Part shown: positions 1 to 12,149 of the stretch, in pieces
Position numbering within the stretch: position 1 is the stretch's first letter
Layout: each line of letters begins with the position of its first letter
Assembly: GCA_035048485.1 (NCBI GenBank)
Contig: CM068585.1
Coordinates: forward strand, 49,801,186-49,865,185
Length of the DNA stretch: 64,000 bases
Direction of reading: 5' to 3'
Source: Pteria penguin
Taxonomy: Eukaryota; Mollusca; Bivalvia; Pterioida; Pteriidae
The notes under the pieces: model-generated
Seen by the model: only the letters and a program-made list of their open reading frames with translations
What the model was told of the DNA's origin: nothing
The model's database searches: none
Translations under genes and position numbers: made by a program

Positions 1-388
1 AATCTTAGATTTTAGACAGTAGGATGAAAGATTTTAATGGTCTGATTTGGAATATGAAAAATTTTTGAAATCGGACCATAAATAAAGTCACAATGAGCGT
101 GGGAAAATTCGCTATGACGTCATCAAAGCTAATTAAATATTCATACGTTAATATCTCTCTTATTAAATGAGATATCGGCATGAAATTTTATATCTAAACA
201 TGTTTCCACATTCTTAATCTACCTCTCGAATGAAAATGGCATGCTGCCAATATTTTTGAAATTATTGAAAATTTTCGAATCAAATCTTTGGCAAGGTCTA
301 GCGACTTTATTTGCAGTCGGATTTTGATCGGGTTTCTTCCATTCGATAGAGCGTTCAAATACCTACCAGTAAAGTGTTCTCAGATTTT
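1..388. other. AT-rich flank related to the downstream tandem repeat
   Basis: No gene seen. The stretch shares short blocks with the adjacent array, including an ATGACGTCATC motif near 116 and the AATTAAATATTCAT and CTCTCTTATT themes. It is probably a decayed edge of the same array. Confidence 0.4.
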
Positions 389-1890
389 CGCTAACTCTTA
401 CGGTTCTCGAGTTATTTGCGTTTGAACACGACAACCCCCTTTAAAGTGATGTTTGTGACGTCATCAACACTCATTAATTATTCATGAAATGTTTTCGCCT
501 ATAGCTCGCTTATTGAGGAAGATAGAGGTGTGAAATTTGGTAGCATGATAGAGATTGAGAATATCTACCGACTGACAAGAGGAATTTGGCATGGAGCCAA
601 ATTCCTGAAAATGACGTCATACTTTGTAAATGACGTCATATCCCCCTTATTTTTCATCGGATCGAGGCGGGGACGGTTGGAATCGATTCTGCGTGAAAAA
701 GTAAAATGGTAAGTACTGGCAACAGAATTTCGATATCTCTTACCGTTTTCGAGATATTTGCGGTCAAAGTTCAGTGTTTGGCCTTTCCTGAAAATACAAT
801 TTAAAACTTCAGGTACCTGTGTCTCGCTTATTGATAAAGCTAGAGGTATGAAATTTGGTAGCATAAAAGAGAATGCAAATATCTACCGACTGACAAAAGG
901 GAATTGGCAAGGTGCCAAATTCCTGAAAATGACGTCATACTTTTTTAAATGACGTCATAACTCCCTTATTTTTCATCGTATCGAATCGGGGATTGTTGCA
1001 ATCGATTCTGCGTGAAAAAGTAGTTAAAGGAAAAAGGTCTGGTCTCAGATTTTCGATATCTCTTACCGTTTTCGAGAAATTTGCGGTCAAAATTCAGTGT
1101 TTGGCCTTTCCTGAAAATACAATTTAAAACTTCAGGTACCTGTGTCTCGCTTATTGATAAAGCTAGAGGTATGAAATTTGGTAGCATAAAAGAGAATGCA
1201 AATATCTACCGACTGACAAAAGGGAATTGGCATGGTACCAAATTCCTGAAAATGACGTCATACTTTGTAAATGACGTCATATCTCCCTTATTTTTCATCG
1301 GATCGAGGCGGGGACGGTTGGAATCGATTCTGCGTGAAAAAGTAAAATGGTAAATACACAACAGAATTTCGATATCTCTTACCGTTTTCGAGATATTTGC
1401 GGTCAAAGTTCAGTGTTTGGCCTTTCCTGAAAATACAATTTAAAACTTCAGGTACCTGTGTCTCGCTTATTGATAAAGCTAGAGGTATGAAATTTGGTAG
1501 CATAAAAGAGAATGCAAATATCTACCGACTGACAAAAGGGAATTGGCATGGTACCAAATTCCTGAAAATGACGTCATACTTTGTAAATGACGTCATAACT
1601 CCATTAATTTTCATCTTATCGAATCGGGGATTGTTGCAATCGATTCTGCGCGAAAATTTATATGCATAACATTGCCATCAAATTTTCGCTAACTCTTACC
1701 GTTTTCGAGTTATTTAGGTTTAAACACGACAACCCCCTTTAAAGTGATGCTTTCAACGTCACATAAAGTTCATTAATGTTTAATGAAATGGTTTCAGCTA
1801 AAGCTCGCTTATTAAAGAAGGTAGAGATGTGAAAATTGGTAGCATGATAGGGAATGAGGGTATCTACCGACTCTTTACTTTGAAATTTCA
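389..1890. repeat. Tandem repeat, ~316-bp unit, about 4.5 copies, with paired TGACGTCA palindromes
   Basis: Equivalent points of the unit (CGATATCTCTTACCG or CGCTAACTCTTACGG) fall at 389, 731, 1054, 1370 and 1687, so the period is 316 to 342 bp. The three inner units are nearly identical. The first and last share a different internal half (AACCCCCTTTAAAGTGATG). A homogeneous core with divergent edges is usual for a satellite-like array. Most units carry two copies of ATGACGTCAT about 10 bp apart. Open frames here repeat with the DNA period and have no signs of a gene. Confidence 0.9.
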
Positions 1891-2300
1891 TCTTACGGCT
1901 ATTCATTCTCACAGACACATACTCCCGTTTAATGAAAAATTTTTTCGAAATATACGACGTTTTAAGAGAATTACGTAAGATTTAATATTTTTCGATTTTC
2001 GTGTATGTAGCTTTTAGTTTTAATGGTAGATCTCTCAAATTTTCACTGTTATGTTCTCTAGGTTCATATCTTTAGAACTTTCATTGGCCGATATTATCTA
2101 TCTCTTTTAGTTTGGCCTCTATTTCAATTTAAAGTTTTTTAAAAATTACGTAATGTTCAAAACTGTCTTATTTTTAGTCTTTTAGTTTCCAAAACATTAC
2201 GAAACGATTTTCCGTAACGATTTTACTATGAAACATGTTTCCCGGTATTTGAAAGTGAGCAATTTAAAGATTTTTTTTATAAAAATATCTTACTTGCGTA
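1891..2300. other. Unannotated AT-rich sequence
   Basis: No exon, RNA gene or repeat unit recognised. There are several tracts rich in T on one strand. Confidence 0.3.
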
Positions 2301-2850
2301 ACTTTCAAGTATTTTTTATTCGTCGTATGAACAAATTATAAAAACAAGAGTTTGAGAAAGCATTTTGATTTCGATTTCTTAAACAAAAATCAAATTTTGG
2401 GCACTCTACTGATGAACAACGCAATAAACATATCTTCAGAAGCGCGGTCAATTTGCCTTGCTTAATACCTTGCACGACACCGCTGTGATATAGGACTTCT
2501 TCCATGGACAAGGCGCAGTAACTCGCGATTAATTCAATCGCGATTTAAAGTGCTTTCTATAAAATAGAGTTTGAGAAAGTATTATGCATTCGAATTCTTA
2601 AACAAAAAAAAAACCAAAAAATAAAAAAAACCAACCCCCCCCCACCCCCCAAAAAAAAACAAAAAAAAAAAAAAAGAAAAAAAAAAAGCAAATTTACATT
2701 CTACGAGCTACTGCTGAACAAGGCTATAAAGAAATCTTCTCCGAGCGTCGGCATTACACATTAGAGAAGCGCGGTGAATTTGCCTTGCTTAATACCTCGC
2801 ACTGCGCCGCTGTTATACAGGACTTCAAACGTGTGTGAATTAATCGCCAG
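2301..2850. repeat. Two diverged direct repeats around a C/A low-complexity tract
   Basis: The block near 2405-2560 (AGAAGCGCGGTCAATTTGCC, then CTTGCTTAATACC) recurs diverged near 2700-2870 (AGAAGCGCGGTGAATTTGCC, then CTTGCTTAATACC). Between them, about 2605-2688 is almost only A with C runs. No coding potential seen. Confidence 0.6.
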
Positions 2851-2930
2851 TTACAGTGCTTTACCTGTGGAATACGAGACATTGTCAAGTCTTTCTTTTG
2901 TATATTGGGGAAAGCGGCATTACTAAAGGC

Positions 2931-3094
2931 CATCGCGAGGAGAATTGTTTATTCCAGCAGAGTGGCGATTCAAGGTCAAACATCTGTACACGCGAAATAA
3001 CTTGCGTAAGTTCATCGCGAGGAGAATTGTTTATTCCAGCAGAGAAGCGATTCAAGGTCAAACATCTGTACACGCGAAATACCTTGCGTAAGTT
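2931..3094. repeat. 82-bp tandem duplication
   Basis: Two adjacent, nearly identical units (2931-3012 and 3013-3094) both begin CATCGCGAGGAGAATTG and end CTTGCGTAAGTT. They differ at a few positions only (GTGGCG versus GAAGCG, AACTTG versus ACCTTG). Open frames across this region on both strands follow the duplication and are not supported as genes. Confidence 0.9.
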
Positions 3095-3401
3095 AATAAA
3101 TAAACAACATAAAGCGGGCAGTAAGGACTGAAGATCTAGGTTACACGTGCAGATTGTACTAAGTGTGATTGTCCTACATGTTTCTTGTTTCAAATATATG
3201 GTCAAGAGTAGTCGATATTGTGCGATGTAGGCTTCAGTATAATGTGTATAATGTAAGTCGCCGTTACCTACAATTTCTGCAAGTAGATTGCGCAATGTGG
3301 ATACCATCACTAAAGATCAGATATCTGGATCGTGAAAAAGAATTTTGTATTAGAGTAGGAGATCTCAGCTTCGCTGCTTCGACTTTAACTTGTGAAACCT
3401 A

Positions 3402-3433
3402 CTCGTTGCTTTAGCAACGAGCTCGTTTCTAGT
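3402..3433 (+). mobile_element. Possible Helitron-like 3' terminus
   Basis: A perfect hairpin (arms CTCGTTGCT at 3402-3410 and AGCAACGAG at 3413-3421, 2-nt loop) is followed 7 nt later by CTAG (3429-3432) and then T, next to a TTA microsatellite. Helitron-type rolling-circle elements end in a short hairpin close to CTRR and insert before a T. The 5' end was not found and there is no Rep/helicase sequence, so this is only a candidate. Confidence 0.3.
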
Positions 3434-3472
3434 TATTATTATTATTATTATTATTATTGTTGTTGTTGTTGT
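3433..3472. repeat. (TTA)n(TTG)n compound microsatellite at the left edge of copy A
   Basis: TTA repeats run into TTG repeats. A longer version of the same compound repeat marks the left edge of copy B at 21163-21228, so the duplication boundary lies in or at this microsatellite. Confidence 0.95.
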
Positions 3473-3763
3473 TAATATATTTTTGTTTGGCCGTCGCTGA
3501 ATTCAGAATATGATAAGAATATGTGCTTGTACAAGAATATGATCTACATTTATACAAAAAAAGAGCAGGTTCGATATCTAATAATAGCTTCTGAGGCAAA
3601 CACTGCACTCAAACAGAATGGAATGATCAACTTTCCCAAAATACGATATCTAGAGATTAAAATCAACCTCCTCTTTGAAGAGACAATCTCAGATTAGCAA
3701 ATTTCCGTTATCTGTGTGCTCTTATGATAAACAAGTACTAGACAAAGTCTCCCAGATTATAAT

Positions 3764-3982
3764 GTAGAGACGATGGATAAATCCAAAGCACCAGTCCAAA
3801 AAGCATAAAACCAGAGGACATACAAAATCTGAAAATGAAAAACAAATGGAAAATAACAAAATATGTCTACTTGAAGAGCATATGTGAACCCCTGTGATGG
3901 AATGAGATCAGGTGCCCGGGGAGAGTGAGCATCTCCTGTTTGCTAGCAACACCCGTCACATATACCCAGTAGAAAGAGTCAG
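3764..3982. mobile_element. 219-bp insertion with 5-bp target duplication, absent from copy B
   Basis: The insert is flanked by ATAAT at 3759-3763 and 3983-3987. Copy B has one ATAAT at 21563-21567 and no insert. Related sequence lies at about 17479-17690 and 31735-31945 (GATGGATAAATCCAAA through CAGTAGAAAGA). No terminal inverted repeat is evident. Part of it (GAGATCAGGTGCCCGGGGAG) matches a theme of oyster repeats as I remember them. Confidence 0.85.
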
Positions 3983-4335
3983 ATAATACTGTATATAAAT
4001 ATCATAATCATATATATATAAGTAACTTAATGCAATTTGGAAACGCTCTTGTATTGTTAAAATTGTGAAATGGGTAGATATAAAGGGGTGATTCCCATAA
4101 CCATATCCAATGTAGGATTTTGTTTAAGAAGAAATTTATCCCCTTTAAGTTTTTTCCTTCAATACACCTTTTGCTTTGTAGCGGTTGAGTACTCTTTTGT
4201 AGCCTTAGGATTTTTCACTGTCACAGCAAAAATATTAAGTTATGAGACTGAAAATTGATTTTTTAAATTCATACAAACTAAGGCATGTGTCTAAGTGTTA
4301 AATGAATATTAAACTTGGTACTATAGTTTATTTAA

Positions 4336-4576
4336 ATGGAAGAAAGTCTGTGCGAAATGCTTTCGGAATATAAAAGACTCGTACATTATCAAATTAACCG
4401 TCTCCCCGAAACCTTACAGAAACCCAACTTTAAATCAGGGGTAGGCACAGAAGGTATTTTACTGAGAACCGTTAGTATTATTCTAGAAAATCTCGAAAAC
4501 ATCATCTACCGAGGCAATCTTGAAACTATGAAAGTCCACAATCCAGACAAATTTAAGGTTAAGGACAACAAACAAG
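4336..4576 (+). CDS. Candidate first coding exon of an unknown gene (copy A)
   Basis: An open frame of 85 codons starts MEESLCEMLSEYKRLV and reads to a stop at 4591-4593. A plausible splice donor (CAAG|GTAATT) lies at 4577, which would give an 80-codon exon in phase 1. Composition is charged and helix-like, with no signal peptide and no recognised domain. Copy B at 21983 differs at only a few positions (M to I, and G-V-G to W-V-P), and all are substitutions that keep the frame. No following exon was found, so this could be an exon of a larger gene, a relic, or a chance frame. I do not recognise the protein. Confidence 0.35.
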
Positions 4577-4978
4577 GTAATTTTTATATATAAAATGTTG
4601 TTATCAAAGTAAACGCTACCAAAGTGATTTATTCATTAGCAAAATAATAAAGGTGTCTGTTTCTTTTTTTTCACAATGTTTTTATTTTTTATTGAAAAGA
4701 AAATATGAAGGAATGTTTCGATAACAAAAACTGTAACGTATTAAAGTTGCATACAAGTAAGATTAAGATAATACACGTATATAAGCTTCATAGTATCAAA
4801 ACTATTTTACGATTCCTGTCTTAGATAAAGTTGTGTGGACCATTTTAGCAATAATATAATGATATGTAATGTATTAGGATAAAATAACTAATTATATGAA
4901 TATTCTGGACTGAAATATAAAATCTGAAGCCTGGTTTGGAATTATCGCCGAAGAGGAAAAAAAAAAAAACAAGGGATA

Positions 4979-5032
4979 AAAGAGAAAACAGAAGACCCAG
5001 CTGTATGACACAAATTACTAAATATAAGGAAT
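4979..5032 (-). mobile_element. Retroelement 3'-tail fragment
   Basis: AGAGAAAACAGAAGAC followed by CAGCTGTATGACACAAATTA is a diverged reverse complement of the tail seen at 59190-59275 (GTGATTTTTGTCATACGG through TTCAGTTTTCTCTTT). It is shared with copy B (22628-22684), so it predates the duplication. Confidence 0.55.
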
Positions 5033-5684
5033 TCAGAACGAAAAATATAAAAAAGAAGAAACTTCAGCTTTGAAAGAATTTGCAGAGATTTTTACAATAA
5101 GTTTCAAAGACATCATATGTGTCATCCATGCCAAAGTCAGATAGTCTCACGAGTTTTCTTATGAGTCATGACACATGATCTCGATGATGAAATACCTCAC
5201 AAAATACAGTTTATAACTTGAAAATAAAATTATTGATTTAACATTGACAAAACTATGGTAAACTGTATGCTTCAAGGGTAGTGGTATGATGATTATTGTT
5301 TTTAGTATAGCAAAGATCGTATTAGAACAGGATACATGCAAGTAACAATCAGGGAAATTCTCTTAGTCTGCGTGACGCCAAAGTATGACATTGTTCTATT
5401 TAGATACCCGATATACTGTGAAATGTTGTGGTAAAACAATAATTATTTTGAAAAGCAACTCGCAATAATTTGCTCTTGATCTTCTGTATGTTGGTGATAG
5501 TACTTCGATCGCTCGTGGTATAAATATACAGCAGACTTCAAGAATATTCCTATACATTCCAAGGCTCTTGACTATTTTACAACAGTCATTTACTATACTA
5601 TAGGTCTATTGCTTGAATATATATCAGCTAAACAGATGTTTATTATATAACATGTAGAGTTATCTGACACTATCAGTATAATGA

Positions 5685-5852
5685 TCATGAAACCAGCATG
5701 GTTATATTGGTTAAATGACCGAGAGATCCTGCGTGTGAATTACACCAGTGGCATATCGTTGTTCTTAGTTTTGGATGAGGCAGTAAAGACTGGGTTCTCG
5801 TGATAGCATGCATAATATCCTTGACTGCATTGGGTTTGTTAACTGCGAAGAT
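5685..5852 (-). CDS. Candidate terminal exon of an unknown minus-strand gene (copy A)
   Basis: On the minus strand a T-rich tract and TTTTTAG acceptor (AG at 5853-5854) lead into a 55-codon open frame. It contains AVKDIMHAITRTQSLLPHP and a CHWCNSH motif and stops at TGA (5685-5687). The frame does not start with Met, as expected for an internal or last exon. Copy B (23341-23508) keeps it whole with three substitutions. The C-x2-C-x2-H pattern could bind metal, but nothing establishes function. The young duplication makes conservation weak evidence. No partner exon is firm, although both frames through about 6876-7008 (minus) are also open. Confidence 0.3.
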   Translation of the reverse strand: MFAVNKPNAVKDIMHAITRTQSLLPHPKLRTTICHWCNSHAGSLGHLTNITMLVS

Positions 5853-5859
5853 CTAAAAA

Positions 5860-7715
5860 TAAAAAATAGATTAAGAAGTACATATATATTATTAAATATT
5901 TGTTCGACATTTGGACATGGTGCATTGCAGGTCCATATTAAGGCCAGGGGAAGTAATAAAACTTAAATGTTTCTGGACCTCATTTGTTTCTTCATAAACC
6001 GCAATCGGTTTCACCGTTGAAGCGTTCTATGGTTTCGTACATTTCCACTTGAAGCTCATAACACTTGTTGTTGTCACTGATAATTATCACTGATAATTTC
6101 TTTGGATTTTGAATGAATTCATTGGTTTCATAATACTAGATTTTCGTCTACAGCTTGTAGAAAGGGGCAATCTCAACAGTCTAAGATCTTTTCGCATAGT
6201 CTTATATATCTTTTCCTCGTGACAGCCTCAGTTCCATTTTAAATCATCTTAACTTGTCAACTGTGATTACAGAAGTAGCATATACTGAAAATTCTGTCTT
6301 AATATTAACTCTTTTCTCTTCATTCATTCAGTACTTCAGTAATCCTCTTATTTAAATTAAATTAATATTAAACTTTAAACCTTTTGCATCCTATCCGTTT
6401 GCTTCTTCTCTGATAACCATGAAATATTGGGACTCGCTGTTTGAGTAGTCTCCAACATTCAGCTCCTTGTACCCAAATGAACCTCTTTGGTTTAGGTGTT
6501 ATTACTCAGGGAAATCAGAGAGAGAAAGAGAGAGAGAGAGAGATTTTCTCGTCTTCGTAATGTCTTTACAATTTCTCAGGAATCATATAAACACTGAAAT
6601 AAAGGTTTCTATCTTAATCACCTAAAACGGAAATCAGCTGCTGCAAAGCCCCTGCATATCATATATACAATTCATGGAATGTCATTATTTTAAGTCGCTT
6701 CATCCGATCATATCTATCAACTATCGTATAAACTTGCTCAAACTTAGGTGATTCCCCTCACTCGCAACAAAGACACAGAAATAAATGTTTGCAATGCCTT
6801 CATTAGATATTTTCAAACCATTTAGCTTGGAGGTCATTGATATCAAGGCTTTCCCGTTTTACAATTTACATGTAACACGCATTTTGTTTAGTTTGAAAAT
6901 AGTGGTATATCTCATCCAAGAATTTTTTTCTGTTGCAAAGTAATTTCCCGCGTTTTCGTAACTGTGATGTCAATATATTGACACCACCGCGGCAGAAGTC
7001 TGCAAATTCTGAAAAAATGTACACATTTCTGAGAATATAAAACATGTCTGACAGTAATTTGATGATAAGGAATGAATCTATTTTTCTTTTCGTTGAATGG
7101 AGGTATACCATAAAAAATGACGGAACACGCATGCATCATGCGCTACGCAACTCAGAAAATTGTCAATCTACAATCTCTAGATGGTTTGAACTCGTATTTT
7201 ATTTAGTTTTCTTACATTCACTTAAATACCTTACCAAGAAGTCGGTTGCAAAGCCCATGCATTTCATATGTACAATTTGTGCCTTATATTCTTAACACAA
7301 TTCATGAAAGCTATTATGACCTTGGTTACTTCATTTGGTTATTACTGTATGTGAAACACAACGATAAATTGGCTTTAGAACGGGAAGATGGGTTTTTAAA
7401 CCAACGTTGAGATCTATTTTTATTTAAGTAAACATTATCCCCCAATATCGTAAAATACGGTATTTGCTCCTTGACGGTAGAGTAACACTCTTATATAGCC
7501 ACAGGGATCGTCACTGTATAAAATTGAAAGAAAGAAAATAAACAATTTTAGATGATTCCATCATTTGCTACATTTTGTAATTTGCTATAGATCCTTAACA
7601 TGAGAAAAGGTCTATTCTAGATTTTGATAATTCTTAAATGCCTTAGTATAGATAAGAAATAAGCAGCTGTGCTAAGGCGATACACAGTTATATAATGTTG
7701 CAGAAAACCCGCCAA
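5860..7715. other. Non-coding or unresolved sequence in copy A
   Basis: Holds a short GA-rich run near 6513-6543. On the minus strand (7008 to 6876) a stretch after TTTTTTCAG is open in two frames at once, so neither can be called. The equivalent in copy B (about 24540-24680) is likewise open. No RNA gene seen. Confidence 0.3.
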
Positions 7716-7723
7716 AACATAAC

Positions 7724-7743
7724 ATGACGTCATTGTGACGTCA
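7724..7743. promoter_or_regulatory. Paired CRE-like palindromes (copy A)
   Basis: ATGACGTCATTGTGACGTCAC holds two TGACGTCA octamers in close succession. TGACGTCA is the consensus CREB/ATF site. The pair is kept in copy B at about 25373-25392. It lies about 5 kb upstream of the peptide gene, so any regulatory link is inference. Confidence 0.35.
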
Positions 7744-8095
7744 CTAAGGCCCAATATCTCAAATGAAGCTGGTTAAGTTTCACAGAAACACCATATGAAA
7801 AATGACCTGAATTTTAACTAAACGACAGCAGTAAATTATTTTTATATAAGCTTTCTTAACGTTCAATTAAGTGATTTATGAAGAAGACGTTGAATTTTGA
7901 AAACGAAAGGGCTTTCCATACATACCACCCTATATTGACTCCTACATTTCTAATCATCAAATCATTTATAAAAAGTTTATATTAAAAGAAAAAAAAGTAG
8001 TGTTGAAACAAAATTCATCGCTAATTCAAAGATGTATATATCATTCATAAAAATAGGATATACATGTATATATTAAATGTTACTGATTTGAAAAA

Positions 8096-8490
8096 TATGA
8101 CTGATGATATATGACTGATGATATATGACTGATGATATATGGAGTAGGAGCTTAATATGACTGATGATATATGACTGATGATATATGACTGATGATATAT
8201 GGAGTAGGAGCTTAATATGACTGATGATATATGACTGATGATATATGGAGTAGGAGCTTAATATTACTGATGATATATGTCTGATGATATATGACTGATG
8301 ATATATGACTGATGATATATGGAGTAGGAGCTTAATATGACTGATGACATATGACTGATGATATATGACTGATGATATATGGAGTAGGAGCTTAATATGA
8401 CTGATGATATATGACTGATGATATATGACTGATGATATATGGAGTAGGAGCTTAATATGATTGATGATATATGGACTAGGAGCTTAATAT
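8096..8490. repeat. Minisatellite with 60-bp higher-order unit (copy A)
   Basis: The basic unit is the 14-mer GACTGATGATATAT. Runs of about three 14-mers end in an 18-bp spacer, GGAGTAGGAGCTTAATAT, giving a 60-bp higher-order repeat. Several higher-order units are identical; others have lost a 14-mer. Copy B has a rearranged version at 25741-26178. Confidence 0.97.
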
Positions 8491-11400
8491 GGGATTCTAA
8501 ATAACACTTGGGGTATGAAAAAAAGAAATTTTGTGCATTTTTGAAACATGAATTTGATGAATATTATATCCTTTTTTATAACTTATTATTATCTTTATTA
8601 TAAATTGAAAAGGGAAAGGTACACTGTAAATTACAAAGTTAAAACAAAATATCAATGACTAACCCTAATCTTATTCTTCTACAATAACCCTGGCATTACA
8701 GCAAGTATGCATGTAGCTGGTTTCTTCTCCTAAATATATAAAGCTATAAAATACGTAGTAAGTATGGTCAAGATCGGAACAAAATTTTAATACTGTTACA
8801 ACCATCCAGCACCCCCTCCCTCAAACACCACAATACATTCACAAAGTCTGCACTGGACTGATTTATCCAGCTGATAATATATATAAAGATTTCACTTAGA
8901 TATTTTGTTTCGTTTTGTTTACACTTGATAAAGGCCAACTGACTGAAAATTTGTGGACATTCAATATTTCTTGTTATTTCTTGTTACTTACTTAATCTCA
9001 TTACAGTCAAGAAAATTTACTGTGATGAAATAGGAAATAGGAAAGAGAAAAGATTTTGTACCCATCCACCAATACGGTATTTGAACCCACTGCCTTCGCT
9101 TGCTCATACGATCCATAACAGACAATTAATTCCACAACTAGGTCAAACTTATTCTATTTTCTGTTTATTGTAAAATACATTTACTATTTTACTTTAAAGG
9201 TTTACTTTGGGAAAATCCGGAATCGGAAATGCATCAGAACGGGTCGCATTCATATGTATGATCTACAGTTACAACTGAATTCTTATTATTTGGATTACTC
9301 CTTCTCATTTAATTATGTCTATTTAGCGGACTTTTTTTGGTAAATCCCCCTTTTTATCTGTGCATTAGTTTATATTCTGCTTTTTAATCTAAGTCAATAT
9401 TCTGTTTGAAAATGAAACGTTTACATGATCTGTAAAGAAAAGAGAATTCCATTTGAGTTACCTTCTATTGGTGTTTCAATGAACCTTAAACTGCAACAAT
9501 CAACATACCTAGAAAAATGCTTTAGTGCAACATTTCCCTCATCTGCATTTGTTGTGTAATTTCACATAAAGAGAGTTCTACATCTATTTGAAATGCGTCT
9601 TGCTGGGCCTAACATTTAGATTTTAAAATATCAACAGACTATCAATTTAATTTTACCATTCCTTGTAAAATTACACAATTCAGCAATTTCATCCCAGTAT
9701 ATATATATACACTACGCCTCTTACAAGTTGGGCACAGCAAAATTAATATTGTTAGGCTTCCGTTTACTGCTTACAACAAAGTTTGATTACCGAATTAGGC
9801 AATATACCCTTGCACTTCTTAATGTTTGTTGTTAATGAAACATATAGTATATGTAGCAATCACGTCAATGCACTCAACTGGAAATAAAATATAAATGTGT
9901 AAAAAAAAAAATAGATTTATTAAACAACTTGCATTTTTACCATTTTTGCATAAATAATCTTTACTCAGTTTGTTATGCGGTGTTCAGTAGATTGTAGTGT
10001 GGTGGAGTGCCTTAATGTTACTGCGTATTGTTTTCAAATTAACGAGATGTACAATGAATCTAGAATTTTATAATAGGAAGCTGAGGGTAAAAGTGAACAA
10101 AAGGCTGTTTAAAACAAATTTAGAGTGGTTTTGCATTATATTTTAAATTACAATATGATAATATCTGGGTGCTAGTTGTTGAGGAATCTTTCTGTTCCCT
10201 CTTTGTCCACAAAAACCTTTGTGTTCTCAGTTTATTTATTTATTCAATATTAAAATCATTTCATTGTGTGAATTTAAGCGATATTACTTGATATACAGAT
10301 GTTATTGTTATTCTTATTTGGTATTCGTAATTTCTAACCCCTTCTCCTCTTTTATCATTGATCGGTCTAGTATGCAACTAACACACGACAAAACTTCTGC
10401 AAAGAGAGATCTCAAAATAGCACAGTATGCAATAGATCTTACTGCACTGAAACTAATAATAATTGACTGGGTCGGAAAATGTATGCCTCCATAAACATAT
10501 AATGAAGATAAATGTAACAAAAATGGTAACGATTAAACGAGAAGAAACGAAAATTGCACAATAACATGATGGATCTTTTTATACTTGTATGTATACAGAT
10601 ATGGAATGTTTGTTTTAATTCTAGTGAAGAATAGCCGAAGCTCTAGGATTTTAAGGAGGGTTGAGGGAATGAGAAAATACCGTTAAGAAGAAAATTTGAA
10701 GCTAATTTGATATAGACATTTTACTACGTTTGGAATTTTCCGAACGCTGCTCCTGATGCATTGGAGAATCTTTTTTTCATTATAGACTGCTTAGTCGAAT
10801 TAAACAGATTTTTATATTAGTAAATGATGCATTTTTCTTTTAATTGTTTTCTAATTTAATTTTGTTAAATATGGCAAACTTCTTATCATTCTAAGTATAT
10901 ACAATATCTTACATATTCTTTGAATATCATTAAACGACATTTGCTTATTCTCAATTTATTCGCGTTTAAGTTCAGAAAATTTTCATGTTCTTTTCCCAAA
11001 TGTTAGATGAGACAGTGCCCTTTCCTTTTCGTGACGGATGTTGCATGCCAACAGGGTACGCTTATTCCTCCGGGGCACCTGGTCTCACCTCGATTTTGTT
11101 GGGGCTCGGATTCGTCTGAATATGACACTATACACAATAGTGTCCTTTTATTTCACGTACTAAGGGATATTGTTAACCCTTTGGTACGTCGTTGTTTACA
11201 TGAAAGATGTTTTGCATCACCGATGTAATCACTCACATCATCTTATCTCGTTCATTAGAGAAAACAACTAGAAATTCATCGGTGTTGGATCTGGGTTGTA
11301 TGGCGATTGCTTCAGTTCTCCATTTGTGTGGAAGTACTGTGTCACAATTGTTATTACAATTAGTAGTAATATTAGTAATATTATCGTATTTGTTATGTTA

Positions 11401-11936
11401 ATTATTATTTATTGTGGTTATTGCTATTTTTATCATCATCATCATCATCATCAGTTTTCGTCGACTCCTTTTCTTCTTATTATTTATTAAGATCACCCAA
11501 CATTTTTCCATGTTTTATTTTTCTCCAATATTTATGCAATTCAAAGCACCGAGGCATTAATTGTCGTAGTTTGGCCACATATATAAGTAAATATTCTTTG
11601 GTTCCTCCACACTTCGGAAGTTCGCAACTGAACTATTTATTTACACATAATATATAAAACATGATTATAGATGGTTAGAAAATTGATCTTGTTTACACTC
11701 ATAAACCGCATTCAAGCATAGTTGATTGATAGAGAACAGTAGGTTACAAAACTCATATAGAGAGCGATAATATAAATACCGAATTAAAATTTCACAAAAT
11801 TAAAGAAATCTTTGAGGTAAGTCTTGAGATATATGTTTAAAAGGTATTTATTGTTAGTATCACTGTAACATAGCGCACGCTACTTTAAATCTTTCAATAT
11901 GCTTAATTAAAAAACACTCATTTAGAAAGCAACACA
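8491..11936. other. Long non-coding stretch upstream of the copy A peptide gene
   Basis: I see no supported gene. Open frames near 10219-10494 and 11007-11401 have atypical composition. They are not kept better than the surrounding DNA between copies. The second overlaps a dispersed repeat (CCTCCGGGGCACCTGGTCTC near 11068). A short (ATC)n lies near 11431-11453. Confidence 0.4.
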
Positions 11937-11946
11937 CAAACACACA

Positions 11947-11984
<38 letters not shown>

Positions 11985-11997
11985 CACACACACACTT
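11937..11997. repeat. (CA)n microsatellite (copy A)
   Basis: An interrupted CACACA run, matched in copy B at 29634-29685 with a different length. Confidence 0.95.
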
Positions 11998-12149
11998 ACA
12001 CATTAATAATAACTACTGCGAAGATGCATTATTATCACATGTAAAATAGGAGTCGTTATTCCATCAATTTCTTGTACAATAACACATGTAAGAGTTGGCA
12101 AACTCGAATTTCAGGAAGGCGACACAATTTTACAGTAGTTCATATTAAT

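Noticed and set aside
530..1669. Repeated 60-90-residue frames on both strands
   Set aside because: They recur with the ~316-bp DNA repeat, and opposite strands are equally open; this is satellite sequence, not genes.
2885..3310. 141-residue minus-strand frame
   Set aside because: It spans the 82-bp tandem duplication and shows no domain, signal or splice context.
6866..7139. Overlapping minus-strand frames, one with a long Lys/Arg-rich stretch
   Set aside because: Two frames are open over the same bases, so coding cannot be assigned. Kept only as a remark.
8096..8490. Regular repeat-spacer look that could suggest a CRISPR array
   Set aside because: Spacers are identical, units are AT-rich 14-mers, and the genome is animal. 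It is a minisatellite.
10219..10494. 91-residue frame, also in copy B at 27869-28186
   Set aside because: Composition unlike a protein gene, no splice context, and conservation equal to the surrounding duplicated DNA.
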